Below, in pieces: positions 30,321 to 40,643 of a DNA stretch of 64,000 nucleotides (position 1 is the stretch's first letter; every line of letters begins with the position of its first letter). The notes below the pieces were generated by a model. The model was not told the DNA's origin and did not search any database. It saw nothing but the letters and a program-made list of their open reading frames with translations. This stretch comes from Paucisalibacillus algeriensis. Its GTDB lineage: Bacteria; Bacillota; Bacilli; Bacillales; Amphibacillaceae. Made by a program: the position numbers and the translations under genes. The stretch is from positions 62,001 through 126,000 of the forward strand of contig NZ_CBYO010000020.1 of the NCBI RefSeq assembly GCF_000577245.1. The letters are read 5' to 3'.

Positions 30321-32207
30321 ATGGTATATGATGCAGGGCATTATGATACGATTGTTATCGGCGCAGGTCATGCTGGTGTAGAAGCTGGTCTTGCTGCTGC
30401 GAGAATGGGCGTTAAGACATTAATGCTTAGTTTAAACCTGGATATGATTGCTTTTATGCCATGTAATCCATCAATTGGTGGTCCAGCTAAAGGTATTGTT
30501 GTTCGTGAAATTGATGCCTTAGGTGGGGAAATGGCTAAGGCAATTGATAAGTCTTATATTCAAATGCGTATGTTAAACACAGGAAAAGGCCCTGCTGTTC
30601 AAGCATTACGTGCACAAGCAGATAAACCTGTTTATATAAAAGAAATGAAACAAACACTAGAAAATCAAGAAAATCTTACACTTCGTCAAGGTATGGTAGA
30701 TGAGCTAATTGTCGAAGACGGTGTTTGTAAAGGTGTTATTACGGAAACTGGGGCAGCATATCGTGCTGAAACGGTTATTATTACAACGGGAACATTTATG
30801 CGTGGTAAAGTTCTAATGGGGGATTTGGAGTATGAAAGTGGACCAAATAATCAACGTCCTTCACTAAAGCTTTCCGATAATCTTGAAGAACTTGGTATAG
30901 AATTAGTTCGATTCAAAACTGGTACACCACCACGAGTGAATAGTCATACGATTGATTATTCTAAAACAGAAATTCAACCAGGAGACGATAAACCACAAGG
31001 CTTTTCTTATGAAACTACTGAGTTTATTCTAGATCAAATTCCTTGTTGGTTAACGTATACTAATGAATTTACACATCAGGTTATTAATGATAATTTAGGA
31101 CTTTCTGCAATGTATTCTGGTGCAAAACGTGGTACTGGACCTCGTTATTGTCCATCTATCGAGGATAAAATTGTCCGTTTCCATGATAAGCCACGTCATC
31201 AGGTATTCCTTGAACCAGAGGGAAGAGACACGGAAGAAGTTTATGTACAAGGATTATCCACTTCATTACCTGAATCTGTACAGCATGAAATTGTCCGTTC
31301 TGTCCCAGGCTTAGAAAATGCTGAAATCATGCGTCCCGGTTATGCCATTGAATATGATTCAATCGTCCCTACGCAACTTTGGCCAACGCTTGAATTAAAA
31401 AATATTCCAGGACTTTTTAGTGCTGGTCAAATTAATGGTACGTCTGGATATGAAGAAGCGGCTGCACAAGGTATCATGGCAGGTATAAATGCTGCAGCAA
31501 AAGTTCTTGGTAAGGATCCGGTTATTTTAGACCGCTCCCAAGCCTATATTGGTGTATTAATAGATGATTTAGTAACAAAAGGGACAAAAGAGCCATATCG
31601 TCTATTAACATCACGAGCAGAGTATCGTCTATTATTACGCCACGATAATGCAGATTTGCGATTAACAGATGTGGGTTATCAATTGGGATTAATTTCGAAT
31701 GAACGTTATCAAAAGTTCGAAATTAAGAAACAACAAGTAGAAGAAGAGAAAAAACGTTTACGTAAGATTTCAATTAAACCAACTCCTGAAGTGCAAAGTA
31801 TGCTAGAGGGAGCTAACGCAACGCCTTTAAAAGAACCTATGAAAGCTTATGATTTATTAAAACGTCCAGAATTACACTATGATTTAATTGAATCTGTAAT
31901 AGAATCAAATGAAAACCTTTCTTCCGATGTAAAAGAACAAGTAGAAATACAAATTAAGTATGAAGGGTATATTAAAAAAGCAAATGAACAAGTGGAACGC
32001 ATGAAGAAGATGGAAGATAAGAAGATCCCAGAAGACATTGATTATGATGCAATAAGTGGTCTAGCGACAGAAGCAAGACAAAAATTGAAATTAGTTCAAC
32101 CGTTGTCTGTAGGTCAAGCTTCCCGAATTTCAGGTGTAAACCCAGCTGATATTTCAATCTTGTTAGTGTATATTGAACATGGAAGAATTGCTAAACTAGC
32201 GAATTAA
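30321..32207 (+). CDS. mnmG: tRNA modification enzyme MnmG (GidA)
   Basis: The 628-residue FAD enzyme has the dinucleotide fold [12 protein letters not shown] at the N-terminus, [11 protein letters not shown] with the FAD-contact region, [24 protein letters not shown] with catalytic Cys, and the C-terminal MnmE-binding part ([31 protein letters not shown]). ATG at 30321 is preferred over 30312, as the AGGA site abuts the latter. It works with MnmE on U34. RsmG follows after 75 bases. Confidence 0.95.
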   Translation: MVYDAGHYDTIVIGAGHAGVEAGLAAARMGVKTLMLSLNLDMIAFMPCNPSIGGPAKGIVVREIDALGGEMAKAIDKSYIQMRMLNTGKGPAVQALRAQADKPVYIKEMKQTLENQENLTLRQGMVDELIVEDGVCKGVITETGAAYRAETVIITTGTFMRGKVLMGDLEYESGPNNQRPSLKLSDNLEELGIELVRFKTGTPPRVNSHTIDYSKTEIQPGDDKPQGFSYETTEFILDQIPCWLTYTNEFTHQVINDNLGLSAMYSGAKRGTGPRYCPSIEDKIVRFHDKPRHQVFLEPEGRDTEEVYVQGLSTSLPESVQHEIVRSVPGLENAEIMRPGYAIEYDSIVPTQLWPTLELKNIPGLFSAGQINGTSGYEEAAAQGIMAGINAAAKVLGKDPVILDRSQAYIGVLIDDLVTKGTKEPYRLLTSRAEYRLLLRHDNADLRLTDVGYQLGLISNERYQKFEIKKQQVEEEKKRLRKISIKPTPEVQSMLEGANATPLKEPMKAYDLLKRPELHYDLIESVIESNENLSSDVKEQVEIQIKYEGYIKKANEQVERMKKMEDKKIPEDIDYDAISGLATEARQKLKLVQPLSVGQASRISGVNPADISILLVYIEHGRIAKLAN

Positions 32208-32220
32208 ATAAAAAAATATA

Positions 32221-32257
32221 AGGGTCAGTCTCCTTAAAAGGAGTCTGGCCTTCTCTA
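32221..32257 (+). terminator. Hairpin between mnmG and rsmG
   Basis: GGGTCAGTCTCC pairs with GGAGTCTGGCC with mismatches; TTCTC follows. The T-run is poor, so it may attenuate rather than stop transcription. Confidence 0.5.
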
Positions 32258-32282
32258 CATAAATGTATAAAGGAGTTTTTTT

Positions 32283-32999
32283 ATGAATCCAACCCAATTT
32301 GCGAAAGCGTTAGAAAAACAGGGGATAACCTTAACCGAAAAGCAAATGCAACAATTTGATACATATTTTAAGACGTTAGTAGAATGGAATGAAAAAATTA
32401 ACTTAACAGCATTAACCGAGGAAGAAGATGTGTATTTAAAGCATTTCTATGATTCCATATCTGCTGCCTTTTACCATGATTTTACGGCGAATCAGCATAT
32501 TTGTGATGTTGGAGCTGGTGCTGGGTTTCCAAGTATACCTTTAAAAATATGCTTTCCTAATATTAAGGTAACCATTGTCGATTCATTGCAAAAAAGAATT
32601 GGTTTTCTAAATCACCTTGCTGCTCAACTCGAATTAACAGATGTGGCTTTCTACCATGATCGGGCAGAGACATTTGGAAAGAACGGTAAGTTCCGAGAGT
32701 CATTTGATACGGTGATGGCAAGGGCAGTAGCTAGAATGTCTGTGTTAAGTGAACTATGCATACCTTTAGTAAAGAAAAATGGTGTATTTATTGCGATGAA
32801 AGGTGCACAGGCTACTGAAGAACTTGAGTCTGGAAAAACAGCGATAGAGGTATTGGGAGGAGAAATTGAATCTACTAATACATTTACATTACCAGAGGAG
32901 AATAGTGAACGTTCCATTGTTATAGTAAGAAAGAAAAGGCAATCACCAAAGAAATATCCGAGAAAACCAGGTACTCCAAATAAAGAGCCAATTGAATAA
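32283..32999 (+). CDS. rsmG: 16S rRNA m7G527 methyltransferase RsmG
   Basis: The 238-residue SAM-dependent enzyme has the motif [16 protein letters not shown] (about residues 74-89) for SAM and [12 protein letters not shown] in the catalytic half. Loss of the enzyme gives low-level streptomycin resistance in other bacteria. AAAGGAG precedes the ATG. The basic tail ([17 protein letters not shown]) is typical. It precedes parS and noc, as in B. subtilis. Confidence 0.95.
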   Translation: MNPTQFAKALEKQGITLTEKQMQQFDTYFKTLVEWNEKINLTALTEEEDVYLKHFYDSISAAFYHDFTANQHICDVGAGAGFPSIPLKICFPNIKVTIVDSLQKRIGFLNHLAAQLELTDVAFYHDRAETFGKNGKFRESFDTVMARAVARMSVLSELCIPLVKKNGVFIAMKGAQATEELESGKTAIEVLGGEIESTNTFTLPEENSERSIVIVRKKRQSPKKYPRKPGTPNKEPIE

Positions 33000-33053
33000 A
33001 GAGAAAAGTAACACGTCAATTGTCTTCAAACTAATATCCTAATAACAATTTTG

Positions 33054-33086
33054 GACAGGGAATTTATCATATTTCCTGTTTTTTTG
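33054..33086 (+). terminator. Terminator after rsmG
   Basis: ACAGGGAAT/ATTTCCTGT-like arms around TTATCAT, followed by a run of seven T. Apart from this and parS, the 306-base rsmG-noc gap has only A/T-rich DNA. Confidence 0.75.
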
Positions 33087-33204
33087 TCGAATTAGTAATT
33101 AGCACATGTCCAAGTTCAATAGATTATGATAAAATAGGCTTAGTGCCAATTCTGTGGTAAACTATAATGGATTACGTGGAGATAAATACATAGCATTTTC
33201 TAAA

Positions 33205-33220
33205 TGTTTCACGTGAAACA
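33205..33220. promoter_or_regulatory. parS centromere-like site, copy 1
   Basis: TGTTTCACGTGAAACA is the perfect 16-bp parS palindrome bound by Spo0J (ParB). It is about 85 bases upstream of noc. Confidence 0.97.
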
Positions 33221-33305
33221 TTGTATTTCAAATAGAGATAATCATAGATTCATAGTGAAAAACAACTATAAATCTATCTTATTATGATAAAGGTGGTGTC
33301 TGCTG

Positions 33306-34163
33306 ATGGTAAGTCCATTTAACCGGATATTTGGAATCGGGGAAAAGGATAACGAAGTAGTTGAAGAGGAGACCTATCATCCAGATGAAGTAATGCAACT
33401 TCCGGTAGAACAAATACAGCCAAATAGGTATCAGCCCAGATCTGTTTTCAATGAAGAAAAAATTGAAGAACTTGCAAAGACCATTAATACTCATGGTATT
33501 ATTCAACCAATTGTTGTACGAAAAGTAGAAGATGGTAAATTTGAAATAATTGCAGGGGAACGTAGATGGCGTGCTGTTCAACTTCTTGGTTGGGAAAATG
33601 TTTCTGCAATCATCCGTGAGATGAATGATACCCAGACCGCCTCAGTTGCTCTTATAGAAAACTTACAACGTGAAGAATTAACTGTTATTGAAGAAGCAGT
33701 AGCATATGCAAAATTATTAGAGTTACAAGGGCTAACCCAAGAAGCCTTAGCACAGCGATTAGGGAAAAATCAATCTACCATCGCGAATAAACTGCGGTTA
33801 TTAAAGCTACCAGAACAAGTGCAAGAGGCACTGTTACGGAAGCATATTACAGAAAGACATGCTCGGGCATTAATCAAACTAAAAGATGAGGAAGTTCAAA
33901 TAAAACTTCTTCAAGAGATTGTTGAACATGATTTGAATGTAAAACAGACAGAAGAACGAATTAATAAACTAATGAACGATCAAGAAAAGCCTAAAAAAAG
34001 GAAACCTAAATTAAAGGGTGTTAATAAAGATATCCGGATTGCGATGAACACGATTAGACAATCCTTAAGCATGGTTTCTGACACTGGTATTGATATAGAA
34101 TCGGATGAGCAGGATTTAGATGATTATTATCAAATCACCATTAAAATACCAAAAAAGAAATAA
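33306..34163 (+). CDS. noc: Nucleoid occlusion protein Noc
   Basis: The 285-residue ParB-family protein keeps division septa off the chromosome. It has the N-terminal membrane-targeting stretch ([12 protein letters not shown]) that follows MV, a ParB/CTPase domain ([44 protein letters not shown]) and the [24 protein letters not shown]. The membrane segment and upstream position distinguish it from Spo0J. AAAGGTGGTGTC stands before ATG 33306. No Noc box was seen in the window. Confidence 0.93.
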   Translation: MVSPFNRIFGIGEKDNEVVEEETYHPDEVMQLPVEQIQPNRYQPRSVFNEEKIEELAKTINTHGIIQPIVVRKVEDGKFEIIAGERRWRAVQLLGWENVSAIIREMNDTQTASVALIENLQREELTVIEEAVAYAKLLELQGLTQEALAQRLGKNQSTIANKLRLLKLPEQVQEALLRKHITERHARALIKLKDEEVQIKLLQEIVEHDLNVKQTEERINKLMNDQEKPKKRKPKLKGVNKDIRIAMNTIRQSLSMVSDTGIDIESDEQDLDDYYQITIKIPKKK

Positions 34164-34166
34164 TAG

Positions 34167-34197
34167 TTGCCCCATCTCGTGTTAGGTGGGGATTTTT
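34167..34197 (+). terminator. Terminator of noc
   Basis: CCCCA/TGGGG with TCTCGTGTTAGG interior, followed by ATTTTTA. Confidence 0.65.
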
Positions 34198-34331
34198 ATG
34201 TGCTATTCATGCATATTTTATTGGAATACTGGCATGAAATATTTCATTTTAATAAAAAAGATAAATTTAATAGTTTTTATAAGAGAAAAAGTGATAAAAT
34301 AAATAGTATATTGTTTTAGGTAGGTGAAATC

Positions 34332-35105
34332 ATGGGGAAGATTATGTCTATCGCCAATCAAAAGGGTGGCGTAGGAAAAACGACTTCATCAGTTAATCTA
34401 AGTGCCTGCTTAGCATACTTAGGAAACAAAGTGTTGTTAGTAGACATAGACCCACAAGGTAACGCAACTAGTGGGGTTGGTATAAATAAGGCAGATATGA
34501 ATCAATGTGTATATAATGTTTTAGTAGAAGATTTATCAGCTCGTGAGGTATGTGTACCAACTATTGTTGACAATCTTGATATTATTCCTGCAACTATTCA
34601 ACTTGCAGGGGCAGAGATTGAATTGGTACCAACTATCTCTCGTGAAATTAGATTGAAAAAGGCTTTAGATGAATTACGAGATTACTATGACTATATTATT
34701 ATAGATTGTCCGCCTTCACTTGGTCTTTTAACTCTTAACGCATTAACCGCTTCAGATACAGTTCTAATCCCAGTACAATGTGAATACTACGCACTTGAAG
34801 GACTTAGTCAGTTACTAAATACGATCCGTTTAGTGCAAAAACATTTGAATAAAGAATTAATGATAGAAGGAGTACTCCTTACAATGCTTGATGCTAGAAC
34901 GAATCTAGGCTTACAAGTAATTGAGGAGGTTAAAAAATACTTCCAAGATAAAGTCTATAATTCTATTATTCCTAGAAATATTCGATTAGGTGAAGCACCA
35001 AGTCACGGGCAACCAATAATCACATATGATCCAAAGTCTAAAGGTGCAGAAGTATATCTTGAATTGGCGAAGGAAGTGATGGCTAATGGCACGAGGGTTG
35101 GGTAG
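34332..35105 (+). CDS. soj: Chromosome partitioning ATPase Soj (ParA)
   Basis: The 257-residue ATPase has the deviant Walker A NQKGGVGKTTSSVNL (residues about 9-23), VDIDPQGNATSG and DCPPSLGLLTLNAL. It matches B. subtilis Soj closely. Soj regulates DnaA and moves with Spo0J during segregation. Its last 20 bases overlap the spo0J start, so the two are coupled. Confidence 0.96.
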   Translation: MGKIMSIANQKGGVGKTTSSVNLSACLAYLGNKVLLVDIDPQGNATSGVGINKADMNQCVYNVLVEDLSAREVCVPTIVDNLDIIPATIQLAGAEIELVPTISREIRLKKALDELRDYYDYIIIDCPPSLGLLTLNALTASDTVLIPVQCEYYALEGLSQLLNTIRLVQKHLNKELMIEGVLLTMLDARTNLGLQVIEEVKKYFQDKVYNSIIPRNIRLGEAPSHGQPIITYDPKSKGAEVYLELAKEVMANGTRVG

Positions 35106-35922
35106 AGGATTAGATGCATTTTTTCCTGAAATAGAGGAAAAAGATGATGATGTTGTTCAACAATTGCCGATTAAGGAGTGTAGACCAAATCCTTATCAGC
35201 CTAGAAAGACTTTTAACACTGATTCTATTGAAGAACTTAAAGAATCTATTTTGGAATTCGGTATAATTCAACCCTTAATTGTTCGTAAAAGCATTAAAGG
35301 GTTTGAAATTGTTGTAGGAGAGAGACGTTTTCGTGCAGCAAAGGAAGCTGGGTTAACGGAAGTTCCCGCAATTGTAAAAGAACTTACCGATGAAAAAATG
35401 ATGGAACTAGCATTACTGGAAAACCTTCAACGTGAGGATTTATCACCAATTGAAGAGGGACAAGCATATGCTAATTTGATGAAGGAATTAAATATTACGC
35501 AAGAAGAATTATCTAAACGTCTTGGAAAGAGTCGCTCACATATCGCAAATATGGTACGTCTTCTCGGTTTGCCTGACCCAATTATTTCCTATATCAATAA
35601 TGGGGAACTCTCCATGGGGCATGGGCGAGCATTACTTGGTTTAAAGGATAAGGATAAAGTAGTACCATTAGTAAATAAGATTCGCAATGAAAAGTTGAAT
35701 GTGAGACAAGTTGAAAAACTGATCATTATCCTAAATGAGAAGCCAGTTAAGAAAAAGCTCAAGCCCAAGAAAGACATCTTTTTACAAGAAAGAGAGTCAG
35801 TCTTGCGAGAAAAACTAGGCACTGCAGTTTCTATTCAAAGAGGGAAACGAAAAGGTAAGATTGAAATCGAATTTTATACGGATGACGATCTAGACCGTAT
35901 TATTGATACATTAGAGGGATAA
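35086..35922 (+). CDS. spo0J: Chromosome partitioning protein Spo0J (ParB)
   Basis: The 278-residue ParB protein begins MARGLGRGLDAFFPE, and has the CTP-binding domain (CRPNPYQPRKTF, VVGERRFRAAKEAGL, ALLENLQREDLSPIEEG), the HTH ITQEELSKRLGKSRSHIANM for parS, and a C-terminal dimer domain. It loads on parS and recruits SMC to the origin. ATG 35086 lies inside soj. Confidence 0.96.
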   Translation: MARGLGRGLDAFFPEIEEKDDDVVQQLPIKECRPNPYQPRKTFNTDSIEELKESILEFGIIQPLIVRKSIKGFEIVVGERRFRAAKEAGLTEVPAIVKELTDEKMMELALLENLQREDLSPIEEGQAYANLMKELNITQEELSKRLGKSRSHIANMVRLLGLPDPIISYINNGELSMGHGRALLGLKDKDKVVPLVNKIRNEKLNVRQVEKLIIILNEKPVKKKLKPKKDIFLQERESVLREKLGTAVSIQRGKRKGKIEIEFYTDDDLDRIIDTLEG

Positions 35923-35937
35923 ATCAACATCATTTTA

Positions 35938-35971
35938 TTGAACTGCGAGATACCAATTCTCCAGTTCTTTT
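35938..35971 (+). terminator. Terminator of soj-spo0J
   Basis: GAACTGCGAGA pairs with TCTCCAGTTC with a bulge; TTTTTTG follows. The 422-base gap that follows holds only this, parS and A/T-rich DNA. Confidence 0.75.
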
Positions 35972-36274
35972 TTGTTTTGATAGTAAACATAAGAGAAAAA
36001 CATACTGTTTATCTTGTAATGATTGTATGCTAAATTGTAAAGATGACTATGATATCCAGATTTGCAAGATAGAGGTTGTACTTTCTAAGCAGATATCAAA
36101 TTAGGGTAGGGGAGGAATTGATTAGTCAATTGCTCTCTTCTATATTAAGGGAACCAAACTGAATTTGAAATACTGTTATGCCTAATGAAGTCCATAATTT
36201 ATGAAGTCTCCATTCAATTTATAACGTATAGACAAATGTCTGAGATACATAGTATTATTAGTTAATATTAAGAA

Positions 36275-36290
36275 TGTTTCACGTGAAACA
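36275..36290. promoter_or_regulatory. parS centromere-like site, copy 2
   Basis: Same perfect TGTTTCACGTGAAACA palindrome as at 33205, 55 bases upstream of the DUF554 gene. The two sites flank noc-soj-spo0J. Confidence 0.97.
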
Positions 36291-36344
36291 TTTTAGAAAT
36301 AGAATAGTTTAGTAGAGTTTCAGCTAGAGAGAGAGGGGAATGTA

Positions 36345-37049
36345 ATGGCTTTATTCGGGACGTTAGTAAATGGTGCATTAATACTTGTAGGGAGTTTGTT
36401 AGGGTTGTTGTTTACCAAGATTCCAGAACGCTACAAAGAAACGGTCATGCATGGAATAGGTTTAGCAGTAGTGTTGATTGGGTTACAGATGGCATTCTCT
36501 ACACAAGTGATAGTAGTGGTTTTGTTAAGCTTATTATCCGGTGCGATTATAGGTGAACTATTAGATGTAGAAGGAAAGCTCAATCAGTTTGGTAACTGGA
36601 TAGGAAGCAGAATCAAAACAAATGCCAGTAAGGAATCTTTCTCACAGGGGTTTGTGACGGCTTCACTAATTTTTGTCGTAGGGGCAATGGCCATTATTGG
36701 AGCTTTAGACAGTGGGATACGTGGCGATCATGAAGTATTAATTACAAAAGGTATATTAGATGGCTTTACTGCATTAGTATTAACTACTACTTTAGGGGCC
36801 GGAGTAGCGTTGTCAGTCATTCCGGTATTGCTTTATCAAGGAACAATTGCATTACTTGCTACACAAATTGAACGATGGGTTCCTGAAGTTTTCCTGAATG
36901 GGCTTATAATTGAATTGACAGCTGTTGGTGGATTACTAATTGTCGCAATAGGGCTAAATATGTTGAAGGTTGTCCAAATAAGAATTGGTAATCTATTACC
37001 TTCTATTATTACGGTAGGAATAGTTTATTATATTTATCAATTGATTTGA
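36345..37049 (+). CDS. DUF554 family membrane protein (YdfK-like)
   Basis: The 234-residue hydrophobic protein has six or seven membrane helices. Typical family features are LVNGALILVGSLLGLL at the N-terminus, SLLSGAIIGELLDVEGKL, FVTASLIFVVGAMAIIGALDSG and ILDGFTALVLTTTLGAGVALS. A transport role is often proposed for the family but the substrate is not known. GAGAGGGGA precedes ATG. It ends in a bidirectional terminator with yyaC. Confidence 0.85.
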   Translation: MALFGTLVNGALILVGSLLGLLFTKIPERYKETVMHGIGLAVVLIGLQMAFSTQVIVVVLLSLLSGAIIGELLDVEGKLNQFGNWIGSRIKTNASKESFSQGFVTASLIFVVGAMAIIGALDSGIRGDHEVLITKGILDGFTALVLTTTLGAGVALSVIPVLLYQGTIALLATQIERWVPEVFLNGLIIELTAVGGLLIVAIGLNMLKVVQIRIGNLLPSIITVGIVYYIYQLI

Positions 37050-37053
37050 ACGG

Positions 37054-37087
37054 TAAAGGACTGATTTGATTTCAGTCCTTTTTATAT
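37054..37087. terminator. Bidirectional terminator between DUF554 gene and yyaC
   Basis: AAAGGACTGA/TCAGTCCTTT around TTTGATT, with flanking A and T runs; it overlaps the last codons of yyaC. Confidence 0.8.
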
Positions 37088-37699
37088 TGGTTTCTTTCTT
37101 GGTCTTGGCATTAGAACTGCAGGGGAAACATAACTTGCTGTGAGCTGTTGATCAATAGTATCGAACATGTTGGCGATGTTTTTAGCCATTTCTACCACAA
37201 TAGAAAGTCTTGTATTTTGTAGGACTGAGTATTCCATAAAACCACTTATATTAACAACTCCAGTAACATGAATATCTCCAATTGGTGGTAGGGGCTTGTT
37301 TAAGGCCGCTCCTGGCTTTAGAGCTCCGACACATGCAATTACTTGACCTACAGAACTTGTTTTCCCTAAACAAGCGTCAACGGCGATTACAAAAGCATTC
37401 TTATGCTGCATATTAATTAACTGAATGTATTCTTCAAGATTTGTTGCATGTACAGGATCATGTAATGTCCCATATACTGTCATATGTCTTAGTTTTTTAT
37501 CTAGCAAGTAACTTCCAATTAAAGGTCCTAGGGAATCACCAGTGGAACGATCTGTTCCTACGCATACAACGACATATTCTTTTGGTGTCTTTGGAAACCA
37601 AGAAATAATTTGTTCACTCATTGTGCTGCATAGGTTTGGGTCCGTATGTAACATCCTTATGGATTCGTTATTTTGCGTTAAACGACTCTTTAGATTCAT
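37082..37699 (-). CDS. yyaC: Sporulation protein YyaC (DUF1256, GPR-like fold)
   Basis: The 205-residue protein has VVVCVGTDRSTGDSLGPLIG and YGTLHDPVHATNLEE, then VIAVDACLGKTSSVGQ and VGALKPGAALNKPLPPIGD, as in B. subtilis YyaC. The fold is related to the germination protease. It is expressed in the forespore in B. subtilis. Unlike B. subtilis, where it is next to noc, here it lies after spo0J and is read against the fork. Confidence 0.92.
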   Translation of the reverse strand: MNLKSRLTQNNESIRMLHTDPNLCSTMSEQIISWFPKTPKEYVVVCVGTDRSTGDSLGPLIGSYLLDKKLRHMTVYGTLHDPVHATNLEEYIQLINMQHKNAFVIAVDACLGKTSSVGQVIACVGALKPGAALNKPLPPIGDIHVTGVVNISGFMEYSVLQNTRLSIVVEMAKNIANMFDTIDQQLTASYVSPAVLMPRPRKKPI

Positions 37700-37853
37700 A
37701 GGTTCTCCTCCGCAAACATATTGTTATTAGTATACGGACTAGATAGCTATTTTATACTTCTAGTGCAACTAAAAACTTTTTGCAAAAGATTAATTGACCG
37801 TCAAAAAAAAGTGGGTTCATATACGGATACATACATAAAATGGGGGAGAAAAT

Positions 37854-38870
37854 ATGTGGAAATCAGGATTAAAATGGATGTTTCTGATAATTGGGACAAC
37901 CATTGGAGCAGGATATGCATCAGGGAGAGAATTATGGGAGTTCTTTGGCCATGGAAGTGGACTGGCTATCACCTTATTCGTGATATTTTTTATTGTCTCG
38001 CTGTATGTCATTATGTCCCTTAGTTATCATAAAGCAACAACAGAGTACAGACCAGTATTAAAAGATATAGTAGGTAAGAAACTATCAAGAGTTTATGATG
38101 TCATGATCTTTATCTACCTATATACAACTACAGTAGTTATGATGTCTGGTAGTGGTGCAACAGGACAAGCATTTAACCTTCCATACTGGTGGGGGGTAGC
38201 TTTTATTGCTATTATGCTTTTTATATTATTTTTAAAAGACATTAGTGGCTTGCTTACTATCAACCAGTTTATATTACCAATCCTAATTATTGGATTGCTG
38301 TATGTGCTACTATCTTATACATTTGATCAAAATCTACACTTGTTTTCTCATTGGCGTGAACAACATAATTGGACAGCTGCATTTCCATTTACAGCACTTA
38401 ATATTCTCCCATTAATTGCGGTATTAGGAGCAATTGGAGATAAAATAAACACTAAGGGTGAAATTTGGGTGGCTAGTGTAGGGAGTGGACTAATATTAGG
38501 TATTGTTACATACATTTATAATAATAGTTTAATTCAGATTGCTGAAGAAGTACTTGTATTTGAGATTCCGCTTTTTGCAATATTAAGTAACTATCCTTTT
38601 CATATGGTGCTCTTTATGACTATACTATTATGGTTTGCAATTTTTACAACAGCTGCATCTGGAGTCCTAGGGCTTACAACTAGAGTTGCAAGTTACTTTA
38701 ACATACCATTTTGGTTGCTTGTCATCATTATTTTAGCTACAATGATACCATTAACAACACTCGGATTTTCAACCTTAGTTAGTGTGTTATATCCACTTTA
38801 TGGTTTGTTAAACTTATACGTTCTCACAAGACTGTTATTGTTTCCCTTGTGGTATAAAACAGACAAATAA
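37854..38870 (+). CDS. YkvI-like polytopic membrane transporter
   Basis: The 338-residue protein has ten or so membrane helices. The first has WMFLIIGTTIGAGYASGREL, the glycine-rich pattern of the APC superfamily where substrate and sodium bind. Overall it resembles B. subtilis YkvI. The substrate is not known. GGGGGAGA precedes ATG 37854. It is in the place of yyaD in B. subtilis. Confidence 0.8.
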   Translation: MWKSGLKWMFLIIGTTIGAGYASGRELWEFFGHGSGLAITLFVIFFIVSLYVIMSLSYHKATTEYRPVLKDIVGKKLSRVYDVMIFIYLYTTTVVMMSGSGATGQAFNLPYWWGVAFIAIMLFILFLKDISGLLTINQFILPILIIGLLYVLLSYTFDQNLHLFSHWREQHNWTAAFPFTALNILPLIAVLGAIGDKINTKGEIWVASVGSGLILGIVTYIYNNSLIQIAEEVLVFEIPLFAILSNYPFHMVLFMTILLWFAIFTTAASGVLGLTTRVASYFNIPFWLLVIIILATMIPLTTLGFSTLVSVLYPLYGLLNLYVLTRLLLFPLWYKTDK

Positions 38871-38968
38871 TCGATTATTCTTTTAATTCTTCAATAGTTA
38901 CTGAGTTCAAGCTGACAAGAAGCTATTTTAAATACGCTGAAAATAGAAATATAAAAGGGGAAGTACAA

Positions 38969-39166
38969 ATGGTGGAAAAGGAATTTGAATTACATGATAT
39001 TGTACAAATGAAAAAACCCCATCCATGTGGAGAAAACCGATGGAAAATAATCCGTATGGGTATGGATATTCGGATAAAGTGTATGGGGTGTGACCATAGC
39101 GTCATGATTCCAAGAAAAGAATTTGCCAAGAAAATGAAAAAGGTGTTAGAAAAGGCTTCAAATTAA
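38969..39166 (+). CDS. yyzM: DUF951 protein YyzM
   Basis: The 65-residue basic protein has DIVQMKKPHPCGENRWKIIR and IRIKCMGCDHSVMIPRKEF. The three Cys suggest a small metal-binding fold. It is conserved directly before ychF in Bacillaceae. AAAAGGGGA precedes the ATG. Unknown function. Confidence 0.88.
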   Translation: MVEKEFELHDIVQMKKPHPCGENRWKIIRMGMDIRIKCMGCDHSVMIPRKEFAKKMKKVLEKASN

Positions 39167-39241
39167 CTTGTACAAATGGACTTTTTTACTGCAAAATGGT
39201 AAAATATGTTCATAGATATATAGAAAAATATAAAAATAATA

Positions 39242-39294
39242 GGGTAAAAACGCAAAAATAGGCTTCATCTCGAGGCCTATTTTTGCGTTTTGCT
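39242..39294. terminator. Terminator between yyzM and ychF
   Basis: A long inverted repeat: AAAACGCAAAAATAGGC and its complement around ten bases, followed by a T-run on the plus strand. Confidence 0.9.
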
Positions 39295-39378
39295 AGCTTG
39301 TCTTTTTCCTAACCAAAATCTATAATTAAACTAATGAACGCGTTCTAGATGAATGGAATCCTTAAGGAGTGGAAACAA

Positions 39379-40479
39379 ATGGCATTAACAGCAGGAATCG
39401 TCGGACTTCCCAACGTAGGAAAATCTACATTATTTAATGCAATAACGCAAGCAGGGGCTGAAGCAGCAAACTATCCATTTGCTACAATTGACCCGAATGT
39501 AGGTATGGTTGAAGTGCCTGATGAGCGCTTAAATAAACTAACTGAATTAGTTAAACCGAAGAAAACAGTCCCAACAACTTTTGAATTTACGGATATTGCA
39601 GGGATTGTAAAGGGTGCGAGTAAAGGTGAAGGGTTAGGAAATCAATTCCTATCTCATATCCGTCAAGTTGACGCAATTTGCCAAGTGGTACGTTGTTTTA
39701 TTGATGAGAATATTACCCATGTATCTGGAAAAGTTGATCCTATCGATGATATAGAAATCATCAATTTGGAGCTGATTCTTGCAGACTTGGAATCCGTCAA
39801 TAAACGATATCAACGTGTAGAAAAACTAGCAAGACAAAAGGACAAGGATGCATTAGTAGAATTTGAAGTGCTTTCTAAGATTAAGACTGGTTTAGAAGAA
39901 GAGAAGCCAGTTCGTGCTTTAGAGTTTACGGATGAACAACAAAAAATGGTAAAAGGACTTCATCTACTAACTAGTAAGCCAATGCTTTATGTGGCAAATG
40001 TTGGTGAAGATGAAGTAGCAGATCCTGATTCTAATCCTAATGTAATAAAGGTAAAAGAATATGCTGCCAATGAGGGTGCAGAGGTTATTGTAATTTGTGC
40101 CAGAATTGAAGAAGAAATAGCAGAATTGGATCAAGATGAAAAGGAAATGTATTTAGACGAGTTAGGTATCACAGAATCTGGTCTTGATAAATTAATTAAA
40201 GCTTCTTACAGCTTATTAGGATTAGCAACATACTTTACAGCTGGAGAACAAGAAGTCCGTGCTTGGACGTTCCGAAAAGGAATGAAAGCACCACAAGCAG
40301 CAGGAATTATTCATACTGATTTTGAAAGAGGATTTATTCGCGCCGAGACAGTTTCATATGGTGACCTTATGGAAGCTGGATCAATGGGACACGCACGCGA
40401 AAAAGGGAAAGTACGCTTAGAAGGAAAAGAATACATTGTTCAAGATGGCGATGTAATTCACTTCCGATTTAATGTGTAA
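39379..40479 (+). CDS. ychF: Ribosome-binding ATPase YchF
   Basis: The 366-residue Obg-family protein has GLPNVGKSTLFNAIT, FEFTDIAGIVKGAS, and GEGLGNQFLSHIRQVDAI, and a C-terminal TGS domain (WTFRKGMKAPQAAG, IHTDFERGFIRAE). It binds ATP rather than GTP. ATG 39379 follows AAGGAGTG, so the upstream ATG at 39349 is not used. Confidence 0.95.
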   Translation: MALTAGIVGLPNVGKSTLFNAITQAGAEAANYPFATIDPNVGMVEVPDERLNKLTELVKPKKTVPTTFEFTDIAGIVKGASKGEGLGNQFLSHIRQVDAICQVVRCFIDENITHVSGKVDPIDDIEIINLELILADLESVNKRYQRVEKLARQKDKDALVEFEVLSKIKTGLEEEKPVRALEFTDEQQKMVKGLHLLTSKPMLYVANVGEDEVADPDSNPNVIKVKEYAANEGAEVIVICARIEEEIAELDQDEKEMYLDELGITESGLDKLIKASYSLLGLATYFTAGEQEVRAWTFRKGMKAPQAAGIIHTDFERGFIRAETVSYGDLMEAGSMGHAREKGKVRLEGKEYIVQDGDVIHFRFNV

Positions 40480-40586
40480 TGTAATATGTGTAATCTAGCG
40501 CTAACGTAAAAAAGGATCTCTCGAAGACTTGTTAATTCATATAATTTTTGGTATAATACACTATTGTGAGTAATGAAAGTAAATTA

Positions 40587-40634
40587 CTCCTTGCTCTTAT
40601 TGACATAAATAAGGGCCGCTAAGACCAAAAGGAG
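40587..40634 (+). promoter_or_regulatory. Candidate S6:S18 autoregulatory leader of rpsF
   Basis: CTCCTT (40587-40592) can pair with AAGGAG of the rpsF ribosome site (40629-40634). Between them are a hairpin CTTATT/AATAAG and GGCCGC with a CCG in an unpaired part. This is the layout of the S6:S18-binding leader of bacterial rpsF operons. Binding would close the ribosome site. Confidence 0.65.
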
Positions 40635-40643
40635 GTGTAACGG

